Positions 22,833-33,955 of a DNA stretch of 64,000 nt are shown piece by piece. Source of the DNA: Daphnia pulex (Eukaryota; Arthropoda; Branchiopoda; Diplostraca; Daphniidae); NCBI RefSeq assembly GCF_021134715.1, contig NC_060026.1, forward strand, positions 1,302,001 to 1,366,000. The letters run 5' to 3'. Both the position numbers and the translations under genes were made by a program. The stretch's first letter is position 1. Every line of letters starts with the position of its first letter. The notes below the pieces were generated by a model. It was not told where the DNA came from. It saw only the letters and a list, made by a program, of their open reading frames with translations, and did not search any database.

Positions 22833-24389
22833 TTAGATGTCGTCCGTGCTGCAATCATGGTATTTGTGGGTAAATAGCTCAGCCCATATGCTACACTTTT
22901 TCTCTTGTTGAATGGGTGTTTTCTCTTGTTGAATGGGCCCAGAAAAATATAGGGGATTTTGAATGGGAAACTTTAAATCAAATGATGTTATGTTTTGAAC
23001 AAATTGTTGACGTTGCTTATCCTCACTATACTTGAGAATAGATATCAAGGTATTTAATCTGTTGTAACAATCAAATGACTTAAATATCTTGAAATGGGTT
23101 TGGGGGTTTTGAAACGCTCGATCTATTAATCCAGGTGCGTTTATTATCATGAATTGTTGAATTTCTTCTCTGATTTCCTCTGTCAAAATGCCAAGCCAGG
23201 CATCGATATGTAATCCCCACAACACAGCTTTGAGTAGTAAAGGAATTTCATCAATTATATGAAGTAGAATTGTTTTCAGGGCATCCGAACCAAAAATGTC
23301 AGTTTTCTCCGACACGAGTTTCAATATTTCTTTTGGCTTTTCTTCTTTGTGAAAATGTTCAAATATGTAACTCCATACGCTACGTCGTTCTACGCCTATG
23401 TTACGTAAGAACGTGATTGTCTTGACGAATTCCTGTAGTTGAACTTCACTTCCGTAATGTAAATAAAACCGCAAGATATTAGTCCATCTGCGCGCTGTGG
23501 ACATAATGGCCCAATCATCAGGTTTTTCCATAGTCAGCGGGAAAAATTTGTCCATTGAAGGTGCGTTATCCTTATTCCATTGCTGTTTCACATCCTCTTG
23601 GCTCTCTTTCGATAAATGTGTTACCATTTGTTGAACAACCTCTAGTGACAAGGGAATCACGATAAAGCCCTTGTCATCTTCGTCAAGTAAAAGCATTTTC
23701 AGGAAGCTGTCACTCAAGCATTTCAAACGATCGTAAATACCAAGGACTACTTCGAGACATGCGAATCTATCTTCCAAGAATAGCGAACAATTTAAAGACA
23801 CAGCTGATGTAATAAAATCCCCCCAATAACTGTTTCTTGTCACTTGCCGTTCTTTGATGAGAATAGTGGTGGTCCCGTCACCATTGTCTTGAAACTCCAA
23901 GTCTTCTCTATTCCATCCCAGATCTAACAAATCAAGTGTGATTGATTCCGCCGTTGCTGGGTCATTTACATCAACAGATTTGTAGACACCATGGGACGTT
24001 CCTCCAATTGTTTTCCAATTGTTTTTAGAAGCAATAGTTTCGACAAACTGTTCTAGCTGCACTTTGGTGAAATGTCTTAATAAATGATTTGTTAACAGAG
24101 GAAATCCAATGGAGTATAAATTTATGGAATCTAGAGTTTGTCTCGTTAAACTATGGTATCGAACACCAGAGTCGAACGAAGAAATTGTATCTAGAAAATT
24201 TTTCGTAAACTCGTCAACGCCTCTTAGTGAAAGCAGTCCTTCAAGATTTGTGGCGTCGATGTGCTTAAGAAATTGTATTGTTTCATCATTTTGAAAAATT
24301 AAGTCGAAAAAATCTGTGTCCTTCACATCGGCCTTTGTTTCATCACGACGATCTTTGCCATTTCGTTGAATAATTCTTCCGTTTTGCAT
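22833..24389 (-). pseudogene. C-terminal region of the NACHT-ankyrin gene, frame-shifted
   Basis: 518 open codons that overlap the end of the NACHT frame and continue its homology in another frame: DTDFFDLIFQNDETIQFLKHIDATNLEG lines up with the unbroken sequence in the paralog at 15567-16358. The content is repeated helical units of about 100 residues, of the kind seen after ankyrins in arthropod NACHT proteins. A short internal duplication, PIQQEKTPIQQEK, lies near the end. Relative to the paralog a net loss of one base between about 24325 and 24360 causes the shift. No independent start or promoter is likely, so this is the downstream part of one gene. Confidence 0.65.
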
Positions 24390-27300
24390 TCGAGGAAAAA
24401 TGAATTCGAATCGTAACGAAGAATTTCTAAAAGTTTCTTTTGCCCCAGTTCTTTCTTAACAGCTTTCAGAATCAATTGAAACATTGGAAGGTTTTCGGAT
24501 TCAATGGCGTCAGAAAGCGCACGGCACACGAATCCATTTGGGTCTATCAAGTGTTCTTCTAGTAGGCCTATGTCGTCGTGAAGAACTTCTTTCAAGAAGA
24601 TGAGCATCTTGTGATAGATTTCCTCTTGACCTCTGGCGGCTGCCACATAAAACGGCGTGAAACCATATTCATCCCGTGCCACGACTTCATTTATTACTTT
24701 GTACTTTTGTCGATTTTTCTTTTTTCTTTTTTTTTTCAAATTTTGGCGAATCCTTTCCAATATTTCGTCGACTGCCTCCTTGTTTCCGTAGTAGGCTGCT
24801 CGGTGAAGGAGAGTCATACGATACGAATCTCGTTTCATCAGCATGTTCAAGTCCATTGATTGCACCTCTTCTCTCATGGAGTCTCCGAGTGGGAGCGGCT
24901 GAATATCTCGAAAAGATTCCGGTTCTATCGCCAGAACGATGCCATAAAGTTGACTCAGCAGGGTTTTTTTCTTTTTTCTATCAAACCCGCGTAAGGTAAT
25001 TAATACTTTTTCTATTCGACCATTAATAAAATGTTCTTTGGAACAGAAGGCTTTCTTTAACAGACTTTCAAATTGGAAATCGTCAGAATAGGCCCTCGAT
25101 CGAGACAGTAATCCCAAAAATGTTTTCAGATGACTTTCGTAATTTTTGTTGAAAATTAAAAAGGTTAACATGGGCACTATTGTGATCTGTCTATTGGGAA
25201 TGAAATATTTGTCGAAAGCTTCGCGTTGATTTGTCATAAACTGCAACAAGTGGTGCACAGTTTCTTTTTGTTCCTCTCCATTCCACAGAGAATATTCCAA
25301 ATAACAAGGTGGCAAGTTACTTGCAAGCTTTGACATCACTTTATCCGCTTCACTTTCCACGTAATCGAGAAATCGTTTAAAATATTTGCTTTTACTGTTA
25401 CAAAAAAATTCGAACGAAAATATGGATGAGTCGTTCATGAAAGATTTCATCATTACGTTCTGGATTTGTTTTTTATCAAAAGTTGCATCGAGACAATCGC
25501 ACAAAAATGTGAATGTGGTTGTATTCCCTGTCGAAAGCGAAAAATAAACTGCATTCTCTTTGTTGTACCAGTTAGGGTATGTTGTTTGCGGTATCCGAAG
25601 AAATATTCTGAAAAAATTTGCCGTAAATTTCTTTAGTCTTTCCGGTAAATTGCGATTGTCAATTCTATTGCGCCATTCTTCGTCGTCCTCGACTAACTCT
25701 TTCAGCATGCTATTAAAAAACACTTGGACGCCATCGCACTCCGGTGTAGCCAGGATTTTCTTCAGGATTAAAATTCGAATGGATTCATTTTCAAGCAACT
25801 TGTTGTGTCGTTTCTCATCGAGGAGAAACCCCTGGTACAAATATCTGGCGAATAAATACTCGGCGTAGGTGCGATGCAAGAATTGGACTTCTGCATTATC
25901 TCCATTTTTGAATGTCAATCCGAATTTCAGACCGTTTAAAGCGATGATACTTTCTTTTTTGGCCAGATTCTTATCGGATCGATACGATGACTGAGGTGGC
26001 ATCAAAGTTTTCAAGTGCTTCTGATCCGTGACTATAGTTTCAATGGCTAATTTTGTCAGATGATCCTTAACATCTTGTATCAATTGTTTAATGGCGTGAA
26101 CCACAATACCGTTTTGATCTGATGATAGAGGTATTTTAGCCTTTTCTTCGAGAAAGACCCAGCGTTTTGTTTTCATTAAACGACGATACAAATTAGCCAA
26201 ATCGAATCTCTGACCATCAAGTAGATCGGCTATGAGTTTTTTTACTCGACATTCATCGTAGTTTTCTCGCAGCGCTGAAAGATCGGGCTGGAAACATTCG
26301 GCAATGATCCGAGTCATCCGACATTGCAATGGGATTCCAATGAAATAACTTTCTTCATCTTTTAAAATAGCCGATACCCGAGTAATTAAGGATTCGGCGA
26401 ATTGTTGAATTGGGCCCTTTTTATCTCCATTCAAATCCAGTTCTTTCTCCCAATATTTAGTCAAGAAATCAATTTGGTCGTTACTTTTGAAATTTGCCAA
26501 ATAAGATAATTGAGCCAATTGGAATTGCAGTTTATCGAGCATGTGGGGTCGGGTCGTCACATAAAGTTGAATCGATTTTTCTTTAGTGACAGCCTTCATC
26601 AATTCTATTGCCTTATCTTGACACAAGTCGCTGATTTCGTCGAATCCATCAAACATGACAACGATTCGATCTCCCATCTCTAATCGTTTTCTCAATAACG
26701 AGCGCGAAAATGAACTTTTTTCATCGACGACGTGTAACTGGTTAACAAAAAACTTGAGGGGATCCCAAGGTGTTTTATCCAGTTTGTAAATTGCTTCGTA
26801 GTGATCCACTAAATTAATTCTGATGACCCAATGGTAGGGTTTCACCTTTTTTATGTCTCTATAGTAACGAGAGAGAAGAGTAGATTTTCCGGTTCCGGCC
26901 ACACCAGATATGATGAGTATTGACTTTTCTTTTCTATTCTCATTAAAATGGACCAAATTATCATTTTCGTGATTTTCTTTTGATGAAGACGATTGATTTG
27001 CGACATTTGCGATTTTTTCCCATATTTCTTTTTCTCGTTTGTTTTCAACGAATTCGATTCGGCCATCTAAACTGATTCTGCATTCCTCACGAAGTTGAGT
27101 TACACTGCAGTCAAGTCGCTTCGCTATTTCATCCTCAAACTTATCGTGAAAAGGAAATTTCAACTTTTGCTGGATGTACATGTGCTCATCAAAATGAGTT
27201 GTGTCATCGAATGAAGGTATAACTAATTTTCTTCCAAATTGCGTCAACTCCTTTATGGAATTGATATCGATTAACTCTTCCAGTTTGTCACCTATCAAGT

Positions 27301-27799
27301 CTCTCACGGTCATTTGATTATTTTCGATTTCCTGTTGTCTCAGATCTTTTTTGAGCAGGAAAGAAACTTTAAGTGACAGGATCTTTTGCTTAAACGCATC
27401 AGTTAGATCAGTGAATTTAATTTCATCGGTTATCACGGAAGACTTACCATGACATATGATAACCACTTTATTTATTTTATCATCTGTTCGTCCAGTCGGA
27501 ATTATACTGGCATATTCTGTGCAATTTTTAGCCGATATTACATCACCATCACAAACGACGACGAGTAGATTATGAGAATCCTCCTTTAATTCCAAACAGT
27601 GTTTAAACTTTTTAGCTTCCACTTCGTCATTTAGACGCTTCGATGGCGTCACCAAGAAACTGTCGTCATATTTAAAATCGGGAAGCGTTTTGATGGCAGC
27701 AATAAGTTTGACAGCCGTGTGTTGAGGCGACTCTGATCCAATCACATCAAAAACTGAGTTTGGGGTGTCTTTGAATAACGGTTCCAATTTCTTAGTCAT
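24323..27799 (-). CDS. NACHT P-loop NTPase with ankyrin repeats (NLR-like)
   Basis: 1158 codons. Walker A is GVAGTGKST (about residues 299-307) and Walker B is RIVVMFDGFDEI (about 378-389), with a sensor-like LYVTTRP at about 412-418: the NACHT layout of STAND ATPases, which act as switchable sensors in innate immunity and cell death. Helical regions follow, then ankyrin repeats near the C-terminus (LLHRAAYYGNKEAVDEIL about 997-1014, GFTPFYVAAARGQEEIYHKM about 1046-1065). A lysine-rich insert separates the two repeats. The ATG at 27799 may not be the true start: a 95 bp GT-AG intron (27733-27827) would splice the upstream frame (27820-28380) directly to Ser-Pro-Gln at residue 25. The 3' end runs into a frameshift, so the gene may be a recent pseudogene or contain an assembly error. 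Confidence 0.8.
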   Translation of the reverse strand: MTKKLEPLFKDTPNSVFDVIGSESPQHTAVKLIAAIKTLPDFKYDDSFLVTPSKRLNDEVEAKKFKHCLELKEDSHNLLVVVCDGDVISAKNCTEYASIIPTGRTDDKINKVVIICHGKSSVITDEIKFTDLTDAFKQKILSLKVSFLLKKDLRQQEIENNQMTVRDLIGDKLEELIDINSIKELTQFGRKLVIPSFDDTTHFDEHMYIQQKLKFPFHDKFEDEIAKRLDCSVTQLREECRISLDGRIEFVENKREKEIWEKIANVANQSSSSKENHENDNLVHFNENRKEKSILIISGVAGTGKSTLLSRYYRDIKKVKPYHWVIRINLVDHYEAIYKLDKTPWDPLKFFVNQLHVVDEKSSFSRSLLRKRLEMGDRIVVMFDGFDEISDLCQDKAIELMKAVTKEKSIQLYVTTRPHMLDKLQFQLAQLSYLANFKSNDQIDFLTKYWEKELDLNGDKKGPIQQFAESLITRVSAILKDEESYFIGIPLQCRMTRIIAECFQPDLSALRENYDECRVKKLIADLLDGQRFDLANLYRRLMKTKRWVFLEEKAKIPLSSDQNGIVVHAIKQLIQDVKDHLTKLAIETIVTDQKHLKTLMPPQSSYRSDKNLAKKESIIALNGLKFGLTFKNGDNAEVQFLHRTYAEYLFARYLYQGFLLDEKRHNKLLENESIRILILKKILATPECDGVQVFFNSMLKELVEDDEEWRNRIDNRNLPERLKKFTANFFRIFLRIPQTTYPNWYNKENAVYFSLSTGNTTTFTFLCDCLDATFDKKQIQNVMMKSFMNDSSIFSFEFFCNSKSKYFKRFLDYVESEADKVMSKLASNLPPCYLEYSLWNGEEQKETVHHLLQFMTNQREAFDKYFIPNRQITIVPMLTFLIFNKNYESHLKTFLGLLSRSRAYSDDFQFESLLKKAFCSKEHFINGRIEKVLITLRGFDRKKKKTLLSQLYGIVLAIEPESFRDIQPLPLGDSMREEVQSMDLNMLMKRDSYRMTLLHRAAYYGNKEAVDEILERIRQNLKKKRKKKNRQKYKVINEVVARDEYGFTPFYVAAARGQEEIYHKMLIFLKEVLHDDIGLLEEHLIDPNGFVCRALSDAIESENLPMFQLILKAVKKELGQKKLLEILRYDSNSFFLECKTEELFNEMAKIVVMKQRPM

Positions 27800-27819
27800 A
27801 ATTTGAATAGAATCACTTC

Positions 27820-28380
27820 TTATTCACTTCCTCCTCTTCTTATTATTTCACGATAAGAACGAAAATATTTTGGTAGATTGAAATCTAGGTTAATTTTTTG
27901 CCCTTCCGTCCATACACCGGATAAATCTTCGGCTGTTATTTTATCCCTTTTTTCATGCAGTCGGCTCTTGGCTTGTAAATATTGATACGGCCACTTTTCT
28001 TCTTTATTTTCCTTTTTTTTCTTCTTTTTATTTTCTTCTTTTTTAAATTTGAAAATCAAATCGTCGAACTTGTGGCCTTGGTCAAGGAGTTCCGTGCCCA
28101 AATAGAATTTGTATCCGGCGTTGATTGCGCGGATGCAAAACATCATTAAAAGTTTTGATTGAAATCGATTACCGTGTCCCGCATCGGGTTCTTTCTCGCC
28201 CAAAGGTGGCATCTCATCCGTTGGCAATGATCCAACTACCGAAGCACTTGCTGTCCCAGCCGATGACTCATCCCCCATCACCTCCTGTCGCCTCCTGTGA
28301 TGGAAGACATTAGACAATCTCGAATTATTTTTAGGCATGTTGTGCGATTTAGAAAATAGGGAGCGGCGTTTGGTTAACAA
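27820..28380 (-). CDS. N-terminal nuclease-like domain of the NACHT gene
   Basis: 186 codons ending 21 bases before the NACHT ATG. The core reads NRFQSKLLMMFCIRAINAGYKF, LGTEL, KFDDLIF, then after a lysine-rich low-complexity insert YLQAKSRL and ITAEDL. FDD followed by Q-x-K fits the active-site pattern of PD-(D/E)xK-type nuclease folds, with the order FQ...GY.F...FDD...LQAK. I know this domain as the usual leader of arthropod NACHT-ankyrin proteins; that it is a nuclease is inference. A donor A|GTGAAT at 27827 and an acceptor at 27733 would fuse it in frame to the NACHT part. Start candidates are the ATGs at 28380, 28338 (MPKNNSR) and about 28277 (MGDESSA). Confidence 0.6.
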   Translation of the reverse strand: MLTKRRSLFSKSHNMPKNNSRLSNVFHHRRRQEVMGDESSAGTASASVVGSLPTDEMPPLGEKEPDAGHGNRFQSKLLMMFCIRAINAGYKFYLGTELLDQGHKFDDLIFKFKKEENKKKKKKENKEEKWPYQYLQAKSRLHEKRDKITAEDLSGVWTEGQKINLDFNLPKYFRSYREIIRRGGSE

Positions 28381-28501
28381 AGTGATTAATTCTTAGCGAT
28401 TACACTTGATTTGTATTACCGTATTATTGATGGAAGCCAACGGTGACGTAATGAATGTTAATAACGCTTTGGACTTGTGACAACAGCTGATCACCCGTCG
28501 T

Positions 28502-28510
28502 CTATATATA
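28502..28510 (-). promoter_or_regulatory. TATA box upstream of the NACHT gene
   Basis: CTATATATAG on the minus strand, about 125 bp before the first ATG of the N-terminal domain. A transcription start near 28475 is expected. Confidence 0.5.
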
Positions 28511-28699
28511 GCTTTAAGCCTTTAAGAACACAGCTTGATATCTGTTCCGAAATGATACTATAGGCGACACTAAATATTATCACGTTTTCTTTTCTAAACT
28601 TCGGATTAAATGACGCTTGCAAATAGTAAGCCACACGACAAAAGTGACTCAGAAAACATTCGAGACTCTCGTGAGTGAAACTAAAACACAACGACTCAT

Positions 28700-30000
28700 T
28701 TCGACGTTCACGTTAACAATACGGTGCACACGCAAAATCACGTAAAAGTTGTCAACGAAACCTCTTCTAGCAACGAAACGCGGGACTGAAAGTATCGCGA
28801 ACAATTTCAACTTCCTATTTCCCAATTTTAATTATATAATTTCAAAATTCAGACTTACTCCCGTGATATTCTATGACGGAAAGCATAATTCCCTCGGTTA
28901 TTTGGCTACTCACCTGTTGGAAGTCTTTATTTCTTTAAAAGCGCTTGTTGTCAGTCAGTCATTAAAAAAATGGGCACTCTTACGAGTTGATGATAATATG
29001 CGGCCAGTTGGACAATGCGCTCCCTGTAGTGGCTATATCTTAAGCTAATTGATGAGACATCACCCCTTTTACGACTGTACTTGAATGTATTTGGCTTTTA
29101 ATTCGGTATATTATTACGTCTTTAAATCAATGTCTATCCAATAATTTTCAAGAGAATTTGGTATACAGAGACTTGTAAAAAAAAATCTACAGTAACCACA
29201 ATATCACATTCTTCTGGATGAAACAGATTTTTCCTTGTACTGCTGTGCTATACGTGTTCACTATTCAAGTCTTAAAAATATTTCTGATAAGCGGAAAAAC
29301 TTGAGTCGTAAATAAAAACTCACCTATTTTGTGGTTTAGCTCTCGGGTTCTATCTTTTTGGTGTCTAGCTCCTGCTGTTTGCCAGTGAAAAAACATTTTT
29401 CACTACTGGCGTTGACAGACTGTGTCGTCTGAATGTAGTTGCACCTAAACTGTCTTGAGTGACTCGCTTAGTCGCTTTGCTTGATTAGGTTCAGTTCATA
29501 AAATTATGTCGACCAATAGTTGCATTTTCCGGGAAAACAGAGACAGTTGAATTTTTTCTGTTCAGGATCTCCATTCTTGTAGCACATGCATGTCACCACT
29601 CACCAGTTTCTTTAAAAGATACGAAACGTTTATTAATAATTTAAAAAAAATTGGAATGTCGCACAGCCCTGTCAAAGTCCTCATGTGATTCCGAGACCTT
29701 GAAACAAGATCTATAAGACACTGGAGACATCATCTGCATTTCTGATAATGCATTAAAAAAAAACTCATGTAGACTGCCTGAGGAATTTCCAGAAATGTAT
29801 TCTACTGGGTTTTATTATTGGGAAGGGGAGAGAGGTTACTGGCCTGTAATGCGGCTTTTACTAGTTTCAGGGACACTGGTTAAAAATAATCTATAGAGTG
29901 TTCCCTTATCAATCGTTCTCTCCCCCTATCAATAGCATTCCATCTATAGGCACTTAAATCCTCTACATTTGATCCTACTCATTTCACCTTTGAATGACCT
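28700..30000. other. Intergenic, no gene seen
   Basis: AT-rich. The part around 29270-29500 weakly resembles the NACHT 3' flanks near 14930-15130 and 22190-22380 (GTCGTAAATAAAA, GCTTGATTAG...TCATAAA), perhaps a relic of another unit. Confidence 0.35.
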
Positions 30001-30012
30001 TGTTTCTTTCCG

Positions 30013-30050
30013 TATAAAAGGTTGGCCATCCGGAGGCTTCATCGTCAGTC
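30013..30050 (+). promoter_or_regulatory. TATA box plus initiator without an identified gene
   Basis: TATAAAAG at 30013-30020 and a perfect arthropod initiator TCAGTC at 30045-30050, 34 bases from the first T to the initiator A. This is a textbook spacing, but no coding sequence follows on the plus strand within 2 kb. Confidence 0.55.
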
Positions 30051-30059
30051 TTCACCCAG

Positions 30060-32950
30060 CAGTTCATCGAGTAGGTTGGTCTGCACTACTCGGTGAACTA
30101 CTGAAAAGTAACTCGACCAGTTAACTCGATTGTGTTTTTGGGTAAAAGTTTTTCACTTGAAAGAAATCTGTTTGTCAATTTATTCAACAGTAGATCGACT
30201 GAAACGCAGACCATTTGCCATGTCAAAATGAAAGAATTGACTTTGTATTTTCTATAAACGACCCAAGTGTCGAAACCTTTTTGTCTATTGCTCAACAGCA
30301 GATCGAGTGGGCTCGGTAGTAACTGAAGAATCCACTCGATCGATTGTTGGCAATACACAAAAAGATTGAAAAATCTTTTGAGAGTATCAACAAGGCAACG
30401 AAAAATGTGAAATCTGATGAAGGATGCTTTTATTAGATCAGAGCGTCTAGCTTCATCTCTAGCGCCAAACAGGAAAACAATAATGTGAATTGCAATTAAT
30501 TAATAAGCTTGCATAACAATTTGGATACAGTAGTATTCTTCCGTCAATACTTATTTATTGTTTATTACGAGGGAAGTTACGTGGGTGGGGAGTGTAGCGG
30601 GAACCTTTTTAAAATTTTTATTTTAATCGATCGACTTAACTTCAAACCAGCTTCTTTTCTAACCAGGGTGTATTACCTGATATGTCAGCTTCTTAATTGA
30701 AGAATACAGATGGGATATTCACTCACAACCGATTGATTGAAAAAAAATAATGGATAACATACTGAGGACATGTTTCTGTCGAGAAACCAAGTGTCACATG
30801 ACACGATGGGTAACACATTGATGACATGTTTTTCGTGTCGCAACGACCAAACGCCACCGAAATGTATCGTGTTACACTCTAGGGTTGAATTTATGGGAGG
30901 GAGATATAAGCGTATTGCGTAATCGAAATCTAAGTGTCTTGGTTCCATTTTAACCGCCATGTTTTGGAGAATATATAGTCGATAAAGTGAACTTTAGCGT
31001 CTGCGGAAGCGATTCAAGTTTCCCCCCGAAAAAACAAATCAATACAGAAGACTTCAAGGGTTCTTTGAGTGAACTCCCAGTTCAGGACAAACAAGAAATC
31101 TTGACGTCAGGATTGAACGAAAATATTATTAGCAGCTTCATAATTAACCAGATTATGTTATAAACCCTGGGGGAAGAAAAGAACGAGCAAAAATATTCAC
31201 GGCACCTCGAACGGGAATTTAATTTCCCTATTCGTTGAGATAGAGCAGCGAAACTATTATTAGCAGCTTCATAATCAACTGATTATGAAACGATATTGAA
31301 ACAACCGCACAGTGATTTACCGTTGAAAAGGACTAAACTCTTCATTGAGGATGGCATCGTCGATTGGGGTGGGGTGGGTGGGGCGAAAGAAATATTCTCA
31401 ATATGTTTTCTTCGTTTAAAAGACGCAAAACTTTCAGAAAGTTTGCAAAATAAACGAAAAGTTCTACTTTTTGAAAGAGAAAAGAAAAGCGGAAGAAAAT
31501 ATTCACGGCACCTCGAACGGGAATTTATTTTCCCTTTCATTTAAAAGAGAAAACAAAATCAATACAGAAGACTTCAAGGGTTCCTTCCAGTCAACTCCAG
31601 TTCAGGAAATGAAATATTCCTATTTCATTCGACGTTGAGAGACGCAACGTCGAGAGAAGAAACGCGAAAGAAAATATTCACGGCACCTCGAACGGGAATT
31701 TATTTTCCCTTTTCGTTGAGATAAAGCAACGAACTATTATTAGCAGCTTCATAATTAACCGTATTTTATAACCATGGGGGGGGGGGAACGGAGTTGGTAA
31801 TTGCGGTGGTTTATGGTCGATGGATCTTGTCAGCCTCTGGGCAATGGGAAACTGGGTCGCTGCCACCATATGAAAAGATCCCTCTAATTGAATGCATATC
31901 CTATTCCTGATGGAACTTTCATCTGTATTCGAAAAAAATTTTAATGAAAGAGTTGATGGTAGAATCCATTTGATTTTTTCGAATATTTTTACTGGTTTCT
32001 GATAGGATTTTAACGGGTTCGGCTGCCTTTGGCTCCTCAACATTCATTTGATGAAGGGAAAGACATGTCGGAGGTCGGATGGGGTTCATCTTCCGACATC
32101 CGACTACATTTTTATTGGGTAATTAAAAATTGGATCAGTATAAATCATGCCAAATTTATGATTTCAATCGACTGTTCTTTAAAAAAACAAATTATTATTC
32201 CAAAATCGATGTACGGTTCGTCGCTTCAAACGATACGGGACGTCTTGGTCGGCCAATTGATCCAAATTTTTCTTTCCGAACGCGTTCGAATTTCGTGTAA
32301 AAAAATAAGATTTCATTCCTTGAAATTTGCAAGTCTCATAAATAATACATCATAATAAAAATCTCTCGCCGAATAATAATATTGAGGGAATTCTGTCTAT
32401 CCTAATAAGAATAAGAATCAGAATGAGAATCAGAATCAGAGGGTAGTATCTTTTAACATTGCACCTGATTACTCACCTTGTAAAAATTATAAGCTTATAA
32501 TTTTAAAACACTTTCCTATTGGTTTCTTACTTACTATCAGCCCTTAAGAATGGTTTAAATAAAAACAATAATTATCTGCCAAGGTTTTTTTTATTTTTTA
32601 TTTATTAATCGCAATTTATTTTATGAATAGCAGATTACGAGAGATGTAGATTGTCAGTGTACAGAAGAGCAAACAACTGGAATCCTGCGATAACAGAGAC
32701 GGAATTGACGCCAATCCAGGCAGTCCAACAATTGGATCGTCATCATATCGTCATCAACCCAAACTAAGAGAAGCAATTGATTCGCCGCGCATTCCAGGTA
32801 ATGTCTCAGTCCCCAAAATTCTAACTTATTTATTCGCCTAGAAATTTATATTAAATATTATATTAAATCGCAGATACGACAAATGTACTTTGAGGATTGA
32901 TTCTGGCACTGAAATCTCAGCAGATGTGAGCTCAAAAAGCGGATGTAATT
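30060..32950 (+). other. No gene; dispersed direct repeats at 31.0-31.8 kb
   Basis: A block beginning AATATTCACGGCACCTCGAA occurs at 31192, 31498 and 31673; two of the copies continue into CTATTATTAGCAGCTTCATA. A second block beginning AATCAATACAGAAGACTTCA occurs at 31037 and 31557. The segment therefore consists of partial tandem duplications. An (AAGAATCAG)-type run lies at about 32400-32440. Short open frames (e.g. 32029-32355) have no recognisable content. Confidence 0.5.
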
Positions 32951-33865
32951 ATTATATAGTAAAAATATTCCAAGACGTTTGGATAATCAATTTTTTTTTA
33001 TTTCATCATAGTGAAACTTTAGACTCGACCTTATTCGGATGTGTAGCTGCAATTCCGGTCGTATTCTGATCCATCCATCCCAACCGATCCTCAGCGCTAA
33101 CAAGTTCAACTCAAAAGAAAAATACACTTCAGTTTGAGAGCTTAGGAAAAAGGCTCTCACTGCAGTAAGATCTATTTCAGTCGTCTGATTGGTTGAATAA
33201 ATAAATTGACAAAAGCAAGTTAATTATTGCATCGTTTCAGTTCCGAATGTCTTAAACAATAAATTGATGGGTACGCGCATCGCCATCGACCGTACTTAAG
33301 AAAGGCTTCTAATAAGTAATAGCAAAACAAATCAGCTCTTAATACAATTCATTTTATTATTTTTACATTTGCAAACAGGATGGCCGAGCTGCAACAATTT
33401 ATTTGGCAAATTAGAGGCTGCTTGAATAGGAAATAAGTTAAAGCTGAATGTACATAGTTTTTCGCGGACCAATAGAAATACAGGTATATATAGCCACTAG
33501 AGACAATAGTGTTTTGAGACGGTGAAATATTCACTTGCTGATGACCGTGGAACGGTATTTAATTTGTATAGGTTTCTCCTCCGTGAAGTTTCATCTCGGA
33601 GGCGCACTACCAGCTATGATTAGAACAACCAGGAGGAGAATTTACGACAAAAATACGATCTTGAAAAGGTATGTGCAGAGATAAAACCAATAACAGTCGA
33701 ATTTCCACGCGCATCCGTCGGTACTCGGTAGAGCAGTGCAAATTTGTATCTGACATAAGAAACAGTAAAGGGATGCTGTATTTAGAAGTTGCACGATAAG
33801 CGTCAAATTAAACAGAAAGTATCGGAAGACCTTCGTTCTAAAGAAATATTGGCGAAATTTTATCA

Positions 33866-33955
33866 CCGTTGGTAGCTCAGATGGCAGAGCGGTGGACTGT
33901 AGATTGATATGTGTAAGTTATCCATAGGTCGCTGGTTCAATTCCGGCCCAACGGA
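33866..33955 (+). tRNA. tRNA-Tyr (GTA), with intron
   Basis: Acceptor CCGTTGG pairs with CCAACGG (33948-33954), the D stem is GCTC/GAGC, the anticodon stem is GTGGA/TCCAT with loop CTGTAGA, and the T arm is GCTGG-TTCAATT-CCGGC. A 17 bp intron (ATTGATATGTGTAAGTT) interrupts the anticodon loop at the canonical 37/38 position. All stems pair, so it should be functional. Confidence 0.93.

Noticed and set aside
24337-24362. A 26 bp intron that would repair the NACHT frame
   Set aside because: Far below any plausible intron size; a frameshift relative to the paralog is simpler.
31678-32355. Open frames of 121 (minus) and 108 (plus) codons
   Set aside because: No protein character, no copies, and they overlap the repeat block.
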